Shown: positions 58,499 to 64,000 of the stretch, piece after piece
Numbering within the stretch: position 1 is the first letter of the stretch
Layout: each line of letters opens with the position of its first letter
Source: Clostridia bacterium
GTDB lineage: Bacteria; Bacillota; Clostridia; Christensenellales; UBA1242
Direction of reading: 5' to 3'
Assembly (NCBI GenBank): GCA_900768545.1
Contig: CAAGDD010000004.1
Location: 124,001-188,000 of the forward strand
DNA: 64,000 bases
Translations under genes and position numbers: made by a program
Notes under the pieces: generated by a model
Database searches by the model: none
What the model saw: only the letters and a program-made list of their open reading frames with translations
What the model was told of the DNA's origin: nothing

Positions 58499-60649
58499 AT
58501 GACAATTACTGAAAGACTTTCAAGTGAATTTGGATTAAGACAAGATTATTCACAAAACATTATAAACTTGATTGATGAAGGAAACACAATTCCATTCATC
58601 GCTCGTTATAGAAAAGAAATGCATGGCTCTTGTGATGACCAAGTGCTTCGTGACTTTGCTGACAGACTTAAATATTTGAGAAATTTGGACGACGAAAAAG
58701 CAAAGGTCCAAAAAGTTATCACCGAACAAGGAAAATGGACTGACGAACTCGCAAAATCTTTGGAAGAAGCAACCACTTTGACAGAAGTTGAAGATATTTA
58801 TAGACCTTACAAGCCAAAGAGAAAGACAAGAGCATCTGTCGCTATCGCAAAGGGACTTGAACCTTTGGCAGACATTTTGCAAGCTCAATCAAAAGATTAT
58901 GTTGTGCTTGTTGAAGCAGAAAAGTTTATCACCGAAGAAGTTGCCACTGTTGCTGACGCGATTGCGGGAGCAAAAGACATCATCGCCGAACGCATTTCTG
59001 ACAGTGCAGAACTTCGAAAAGACTTGCGTGAAATTATAGCTGACAAGGCATTTATCGCTTGCCAACTTCTTGAAAACGAAAACAATCTTACTTATGAAAC
59101 TTATGCAAATTTCAAACAAGAAGTTAAGGCTTTGCCAAGCCATAGAATCTTGGCTATCAATCGTGGCGAAAACGAAAAGTGCTTGAAAGTTAGTGTTGAT
59201 ATTGACGACAAATTGACAATTCCAGTTATTGAAAAATATTTCAAAAAAGACAATGAAGACACAAACGCTTTGATGGACGAAACTATCCGCGACGCTTATG
59301 ACAGACTTTTGTTCCCAGCGCTTGAAAGAGAGTGCAGAAACAATTTGACTGACAAGGCTGACGAACAAGCAATCAAGATGTTTGAAGTAAATTTGAAGCC
59401 ACTTTTGATGGAATCACCACTCAAAAACAACATTATTATGGGATTTGACCCAGGATATCACAATGGCTGCAAAATCGCAGTTATTGACAAAAACGGAGCA
59501 GTTTTGGATACAACTGTCGTTTATCCAACTCCACCACGCTCAAAGACTGAAGAAGCGATGGAAAAGCTTAAAAATATGATAGAGAAAAACAAGGTTGACA
59601 TCATCGCGATTGGAAACGGAACAGCATCAAAAGAAAGTGAAATTTTTGTTGCCGAACTTATTAAACACGTTGACCGTCCCGTAAGTTATGCCGTTGTTAG
59701 TGAGGCGGGAGCGTCTGTTTATTCGGCTTCAAAACTTGCCGCTGAAGAATTTCCAGAATATGATGTAAATCTTCGTAGTGCGGTTTCAATCGCAAGACGA
59801 CTTCAAGACCCATTGGCAGAACTTATTAAAATTGATGTTAAATCAATCGGTGTTGGACAATATCAACACGATATGCCACAAAATCGTTTGACCGAAGTTT
59901 TGACTGGCGTCGTTGAAGACTGCGTAAACAGCGTCGGTGTTGACCTTAACACCGCAAGCCCAAGCCTTTTGTCTTATGTTTCGGGGCTTAATATGTCGAT
60001 TGCAAAAAATATTGTTGCTTTTAGAACAAAAAATAAAGGTTTCAAATCAAGAGAAGAACTTTTGTCTGTTCCAAAACTTGGACCAAAAGCGTTTGAACAA
60101 TGCGCGGGCTTTTTGCGTGTTGTGGGCGGCGAAAATGTGCTTGACAACACCGCTGTTCACCCAGAAAGTTATGACGCAACAAGAAAATTGCTTCAAATCT
60201 TCTCTTTGACCGAAGATGATGTTAAAAACAACAACCTTGTTTTGCTTCCAAAAATGGTTGAGCAAAAAGGTGAAAAGAAAGTTGCAGAAGAATGCGGCGT
60301 CGGTGTTCCAACTCTTGAAGATATCACAAACGAACTTTTAAAACCAGGTCGTGATATTCGTGAAAGTATGCCAAAACCAGTGCTTCGCAGCGATGTTATT
60401 CACATGGAAGACCTTAAAGAAGGAATGGTATTTAAGGGCGTTGTAAGAAATGTTATCGACTTTGGTGCTTTCGTTGATATCGGCGTTCACCAAGATGGAC
60501 TTGTTCACATTTCACAACTTTCTGACAGTTTCGTAAAACACCCAAGCGATGTTGTTAAGGTTGGAGATGTTGTTGACGTTAAAGTTTTGTCAGTTGATTT
60601 GGCAAAAAAGCGTATTTCACTCACGATGAAAGGAATTGACAAGGAGTAA
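58499..60649 (+). CDS. tex: Transcription accessory protein Tex
   Basis: A 716-residue RNA-binding protein. N-terminal helix-turn-helix region (VQKVITEQGKWTDELAK), a YqgF/RNase H-like domain (IIMGFDPGYHNGCKIAVID), a helix-hairpin-helix part (VDLNTASPSLLSYVSGL) and a C-terminal S1 domain (EGMVFKGVVRNVIDFGAFVDIGVHQDGLVHISQ). TAGGAG lies 10 bases before the ATG at 58499; the longer upstream frame overlaps the amidohydrolase and is less likely. It precedes mcsA by two bases, an unusual partner for the stress operon. Confidence 0.94.
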   Translation: MTITERLSSEFGLRQDYSQNIINLIDEGNTIPFIARYRKEMHGSCDDQVLRDFADRLKYLRNLDDEKAKVQKVITEQGKWTDELAKSLEEATTLTEVEDIYRPYKPKRKTRASVAIAKGLEPLADILQAQSKDYVVLVEAEKFITEEVATVADAIAGAKDIIAERISDSAELRKDLREIIADKAFIACQLLENENNLTYETYANFKQEVKALPSHRILAINRGENEKCLKVSVDIDDKLTIPVIEKYFKKDNEDTNALMDETIRDAYDRLLFPALERECRNNLTDKADEQAIKMFEVNLKPLLMESPLKNNIIMGFDPGYHNGCKIAVIDKNGAVLDTTVVYPTPPRSKTEEAMEKLKNMIEKNKVDIIAIGNGTASKESEIFVAELIKHVDRPVSYAVVSEAGASVYSASKLAAEEFPEYDVNLRSAVSIARRLQDPLAELIKIDVKSIGVGQYQHDMPQNRLTEVLTGVVEDCVNSVGVDLNTASPSLLSYVSGLNMSIAKNIVAFRTKNKGFKSREELLSVPKLGPKAFEQCAGFLRVVGGENVLDNTAVHPESYDATRKLLQIFSLTEDDVKNNNLVLLPKMVEQKGEKKVAEECGVGVPTLEDITNELLKPGRDIRESMPKPVLRSDVIHMEDLKEGMVFKGVVRNVIDFGAFVDIGVHQDGLVHISQLSDSFVKHPSDVVKVGDVVDVKVLSVDLAKKRISLTMKGIDKE

Positions 60650-60651
60650 TT

Positions 60652-60795
60652 ATGCAAGAATGTCCAAAATGTCACACGAGCGTTGAAGAGATTATGCAAA
60701 CGGGCTTTGTGGGGTGCGAAAAATGCTATGAAATCCCACAAGTCCGCGACGCAATAAACAAACTCTTTGGCGGCAAAAAACACAAAAGTTGTTGA
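60652..60795 (+). CDS. mcsA: Mini-McsA, single zinc finger (47 aa)
   Basis: MQECPKCHTSVEEIMQTGFV followed by GCEKCYEI matches the McsA block CPxCGxxxxxFxxxGxxGCxxCYExF. The two cysteine pairs (residues 4/7 and 22/25) give one zinc site. McsA is normally about 170-185 residues with two zinc sites and a UVR domain; here only the second site and a short C-terminal tail with INKLFGGKKHK remain. AAGGAG sits 6 bases before the ATG. It lies two bases after tex and 46 before mcsB, the place of mcsA in the clpC operon. It may activate the McsB kinase by itself. Confidence 0.75.
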   Translation: MQECPKCHTSVEEIMQTGFVGCEKCYEIPQVRDAINKLFGGKKHKSC

Positions 60796-60841
60796 CATTG
60801 AATTTGCAGTTTAACAGAAAATTTTGAATGTGTGAGAAATT

Positions 60842-61849
60842 ATGAACGAAAATTTTGATAAAATTGCTATTAGTTCGAGAATTAGATTGGCTAGAAATCT
60901 CTCTGGCTTCAATTTTTTCACGAAATTGCGCCAGACTTCTGACGCAATTTTTATTATCAATCAAGTTTGTGGGGCTCTTGAAGAATTTGGCGGCTTTGAC
61001 ATAACTTATTTGAAAGATTTGTCGATTGACGAGTGCAACGCACTTTTGGAACGTCATATTATCAGCAAAGAACTTATCGAAAACAAAGATATCGCCGCTG
61101 TGGCTATCAATGAAGAAGAAAACTTGTATGTTATGGTCAATGAAGAAGACCATATTCGCGAGCAGTGCATTTGCGACGGCTTCAATCTTGTTCGACCTTA
61201 TGAAGATATCAAAATTTTGGACGAATGTTTGCTTCGACACCTTGATATCGCTTATGACAAAGATTTTGGCTTTTTGACATCGAGCCCAGCAAATCTCGGC
61301 GCAGCAATGCGCGCGTCGGTGATGTTGTTTTTGCCGGGGATAGAACGAAACAAAGATATCGACTTGGTCATTGGCGAAGCAAAGCGTGAAGGCTTTACTC
61401 TTCGTGGACTTTATGGCGAAGGTAGCAAAAATTTTGGAAGTTTTTATCAAATTTCAAATCAAAATTCTTTAGGTTTAAGTGAAGAAGAAATTGTCGATAA
61501 AGTAGGTGAGTATGTTTTCAATATTTGCCAAATGGAAGCATCGGCGCGTGAAGACATTTTGGCAAGCAATCACGACAAACTTATCGACGAAATCTATCGC
61601 GCTTATGGAATTTTGCAAAACAGTTTTTTGCTTGGCGAACGCGAAATGATTGAACTTTTGTCACTTGTTAAATTTGGCGACGCACTCGGCTTTTTGACCA
61701 TTTTGGACGAAAAACAATTTGACCTGTTGTCAATCGAAGGGTGCAGCGCAAATTTGAAAGAACTTGAAAATTTTTCGACAAATTTAAAGGAAGATGCCAC
61801 TAGAAGTGAGTATATTAGAAAGAAAATAAAAGGACTAATAAGATTTTAG
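60842..61849 (+). CDS. mcsB: Protein arginine kinase McsB, catalytic Cys replaced by Ser
   Basis: A 335-residue guanidino phosphotransferase that phosphorylates protein arginines to mark them for ClpCP. SSRIRLARNL, LERHIISKEL, VNEEDHIREQ, NLGAAMRASVMLFLPG and GEGSKNFGSFYQISNQNSLG follow the McsB family closely. At the substrate loop, where McsB has TxCPxNxG (catalytic cysteine 167 of Geobacillus), the sequence is TSSPANLG: Ser148, codon AGC, one change from TGC. ATP-binding arginines appear kept. The C-terminal RDxxRA pocket is altered to EDATRS. Activity may be reduced or altered. Confidence 0.92.
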   Translation: MNENFDKIAISSRIRLARNLSGFNFFTKLRQTSDAIFIINQVCGALEEFGGFDITYLKDLSIDECNALLERHIISKELIENKDIAAVAINEEENLYVMVNEEDHIREQCICDGFNLVRPYEDIKILDECLLRHLDIAYDKDFGFLTSSPANLGAAMRASVMLFLPGIERNKDIDLVIGEAKREGFTLRGLYGEGSKNFGSFYQISNQNSLGLSEEEIVDKVGEYVFNICQMEASAREDILASNHDKLIDEIYRAYGILQNSFLLGEREMIELLSLVKFGDALGFLTILDEKQFDLLSIEGCSANLKELENFSTNLKEDATRSEYIRKKIKGLIRF

Positions 61850-61867
61850 TCCAAAAGGGGGTATAAT

Positions 61868-64000
61868 ATGGCATTAAATAGTGGGCTATTTTCAGATAGC
61901 ATAGAAAAAGTAATTAAAAATGCGAGCAAAATCGCTTTGCGATTTGGCAGCAACCTTGTTGGCACAGAACATATTTTGTATGGTCTGACCAGCGTCAAAG
62001 ATTGCACTGCGTCAAAAATTTTGGCGGAATATGGTGCAACCGAAAATTCGCTCTTCGAACTTTTTGAAGAGTCAACAAACGGAGTTTCGCTTTTTGGTAG
62101 CGTCGAACTTACTCCAAGAAGCAAAGAGCTCTTTCAAATTGCCCAACAAATAGCAATGGATATGGGGCATTCGTTTATCGGCACAGAACATTTGCTTTTG
62201 GCAATTTTGTCTAGCAGAAGTTGTTATGCGACCAAAATTTTGGAAAATTATTTTGGCGTAAATATCGACGAACTCAAATCAAAAGTTGTCGCTTCGCTTC
62301 AAGTCAAAGACACAAATACAAAGTCAAAGGATGACACACAAGCGGGCAGCAAACTTCCTGAAAAGTTGCTTGAAATGGGCAGTGATATCACTTTGAAGGC
62401 GCGTCAACACAAACTTGACCCAGTCATCGGCCGTGAAGACGAAATTCAAAGAGTTATCGAAATTTTGTGCAGAAAGACCAAAAACAATCCTTGCCTTATT
62501 GGTGAAGCCGGTGTTGGCAAAACTGCGGTTGTTGAAGGTTTGGCTCAAGCGATTGCGAGCGGTGATGTTCCTGAAGAAATTAAAAACAAGAGCATTTTTG
62601 CACTCGAAATTGGCGGGCTTATGGCTGGCACAAAATATCGTGGTCAAATGGAAGAAAAACTCAAAGACACGATTGAAACAATTATTCAAGACGGAAATAT
62701 CATCGTATTTATCGATGAAATCCACACTTTGGCACAAGCGGGCAGCGACAACGGCGAAACTAGCCCTGCCGATATGCTCAAACCTTATTTGGCAAGGGGT
62801 GAACTTCAAACTATTGGCGCTACAACCACTGACGAATATCGAAAATATATCGAAAAAGACAAGGCTTTAGAGCGTCGTTTCCAACCTGTTATGGTAAATC
62901 CTCCATCGGTCGAACAAACCATTCAAATTTTGAAAGGTTTGAGAGATACTTATGAAGCCTTCCACAAAATTAAAATTACTGACGAAGCAATCGAAGCGGC
63001 AGCAAATCTTTCTGATCGATACATCACCGACAGAAGTTTGCCAGACAAGGCGATTGACCTTATCGATGAAGCGTGCTCAAAAGCGAAAGTTACTTTCACA
63101 CTCAAACCACAAAAAGTGAGAGATTTGGAAGAAAAAATCAAGTCGCTTTCAGCAAGCCGTGACGAAGCATCTTTGCAAAGAAATTATGAAAAAGCTGCAA
63201 AACTTCAATCTGAAATTATCAATTTTGAAAATCAATTAAACGACCAAAATGCGTCAATTATAAAGAAAAATAGCAGCGGACAGATTGGCGAAAACGAAAT
63301 TGCCGAAGTTGTTTCAAAATGGACGGGCATTCCTGTAACAAAACTCACCGAAGGCGAAAAAGAGAAACTTATTCACCTTGAAGAGATTTTGCACAAGAGA
63401 GTTGTCGGTCAAGACGAAGCAATCAACGCTGTTTCAAAGGCAATTCGTCGTGCGAGAGTGGGCTTGCAAGATAGCAAACGCCCAATCGGCTCGTTCTTGT
63501 TTATGGGGCCTACCGGTGTCGGCAAGACTGAACTTTCAAAAGCGATTGCCGAAGCGTTGTTTGACGATGAAAACAACATTATTCGTATCGATATGAGCGA
63601 ATATATGGAAAGTCATACAGTGTCAAAATTGATTGGAGCACCTCCAGGATATGTAGGTTTTGACGAGGGTGGTCAACTTACCGAACAAGTAAGAAGAAAA
63701 CCTTATTCTGTCGTTTTGTTTGATGAAATCGAAAAGGCTCACCCAGAAGTTTTGAACGCTTTGCTTCAAATTTTGGACGATGGCCGTTTGACAGACGGAA
63801 AGGGCAGAACGGTAAGTTTCAAAAACACCATTATTATTATGACGTCAAACATCGGGGCAAATGAAATTCGTCAACACAAACAACTTGGCTTTACAAACCA
63901 AGTCGAAGAAAATATCAGCGACCGCGACATTTATATGGAAGCGTTGAAGAAGAAATTTAAGCCAGAACTTATCAATCGTATCGATGTTATTTGCATCTTT
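61868..64000 (+). CDS. clpC: ATP-dependent Clp protease ATP-binding subunit ClpC, 3'-truncated
   Basis: The first 711 residues; the gene runs off the right edge. N-terminal ClpN repeats (residues 1-150: FGSNLVGTEHILYGL and MDMGHSFIGTEHLLLAIL), first AAA+ module with Walker A GEAGVGKT and Walker B IIVFIDEIH, middle coiled-coil domain with SRDEASLQRNYEKAAKLQ typical of ClpC, then the second AAA+ module with Walker A GPTGVGKTEL and VVLFDEIEKAHPE. AAAAGGGGG precedes the ATG. It unfolds arginine-phosphorylated proteins for ClpP. With mcsA and mcsB it forms the clpC operon; ctsR is absent. Confidence 0.97.
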   Translation, partial: MALNSGLFSDSIEKVIKNASKIALRFGSNLVGTEHILYGLTSVKDCTASKILAEYGATENSLFELFEESTNGVSLFGSVELTPRSKELFQIAQQIAMDMGHSFIGTEHLLLAILSSRSCYATKILENYFGVNIDELKSKVVASLQVKDTNTKSKDDTQAGSKLPEKLLEMGSDITLKARQHKLDPVIGREDEIQRVIEILCRKTKNNPCLIGEAGVGKTAVVEGLAQAIASGDVPEEIKNKSIFALEIGGLMAGTKYRGQMEEKLKDTIETIIQDGNIIVFIDEIHTLAQAGSDNGETSPADMLKPYLARGELQTIGATTTDEYRKYIEKDKALERRFQPVMVNPPSVEQTIQILKGLRDTYEAFHKIKITDEAIEAAANLSDRYITDRSLPDKAIDLIDEACSKAKVTFTLKPQKVRDLEEKIKSLSASRDEASLQRNYEKAAKLQSEIINFENQLNDQNASIIKKNSSGQIGENEIAEVVSKWTGIPVTKLTEGEKEKLIHLEEILHKRVVGQDEAINAVSKAIRRARVGLQDSKRPIGSFLFMGPTGVGKTELSKAIAEALFDDENNIIRIDMSEYMESHTVSKLIGAPPGYVGFDEGGQLTEQVRRKPYSVVLFDEIEKAHPEVLNALLQILDDGRLTDGKGRTVSFKNTIIIMTSNIGANEIRQHKQLGFTNQVEENISDRDIYMEALKKKFKPELINRIDVICIF

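Overview
The window is a continuous, gene-dense stretch of a low-GC, anaerobic member of the Bacillota, most likely an uncultured Clostridia-class bacterium. The evidence is strong A+T bias, AGGAG-type ribosome binding sites, TTGACA/TATAAT promoters, a single-chain pyruvate:ferredoxin oxidoreductase, a DnaI-type helicase loader with a DnaD/DnaB-like partner, SepF, FloA, AbrB, a threonyl T-box and an McsA-McsB-ClpC cluster. Sporulation-lineage genes are scattered through it (YqfC, YqfD, YtxC and a SpoVM-like peptide). I see no phage, insertion sequence, CRISPR array or rRNA gene. Both ends cut genes: a thioredoxin-reductase-like gene on the left and clpC on the right.

Layout. 1-8 kb: trxB-like gene (partial), SpoVM-like peptide, rsmE-mtaB-rpsU, pcrA-ligA. 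8-14 kb: the str region (rpsL, rpsG, fusA, tuf), unusual in having spacers of 371 and 571 nt that carry a duplicated three-hairpin element, an attenuator-like leader before rpsL and a second duplicated element after tuf. 14-18 kb: DUF2262-like gene, sepF-lspA-rluD, then rplU-prp-rpmA. 18-23 kb: an OGG-type glycosylase and two large lipoproteins. 23-28 kb: floA, an acidic membrane protein, yqfC-yqfD-ybeY-era, tRNA-Trp. 28-38 kb: dnaI and a DnaD-like gene on the minus strand, an M1-peptidase lipoprotein, a ComEC-like hydrolase, an AbrB-controlled ABC exporter, tRNA-Lys. 38-48 kb: alr, rsmD, two coiled-coil genes, GDPD, por, truA, ytxC. 48-56 kb: T-box-controlled thrS, a transglutaminase-like protein, a tiny membrane peptide with yajC, and secD-secF. 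56-64 kb: dinB, a degenerate amidohydrolase, tex, mini-mcsA, mcsB and clpC.

How the parts fit together. Most genes are housekeeping: ribosome and tRNA maturation (rsmE, rsmD, mtaB, rluD, truA, ybeY, era, prp), DNA repair and replication (pcrA, ligA, ogg, dnaI, dinB), envelope and secretion (lspA, yajC, secD, secF, floA, alr), and protein quality control (mcsA, mcsB, clpC). The redox genes fit a ferredoxin economy: por makes reduced ferredoxin, and the thioredoxin-reductase-like protein has lost both NADPH motifs, as ferredoxin-dependent enzymes do.

The most unusual observations are: (1) two copies of a GC-rich element that folds into a closing stem plus three hairpins, with compensatory changes, each starting directly after the stop codon of a sporulation-type gene; (2) a 47-residue mini-McsA beside an McsB whose catalytic cysteine is serine; (3) the repeated structured spacers of the str region and after tuf; (4) three promoters placed so that transcription would start at or within one base of the ATG; (5) several very small genes, including a SpoVM-like peptide and a possible sigma-factor fragment. 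All calls come from reading the sequence; no database search was run.
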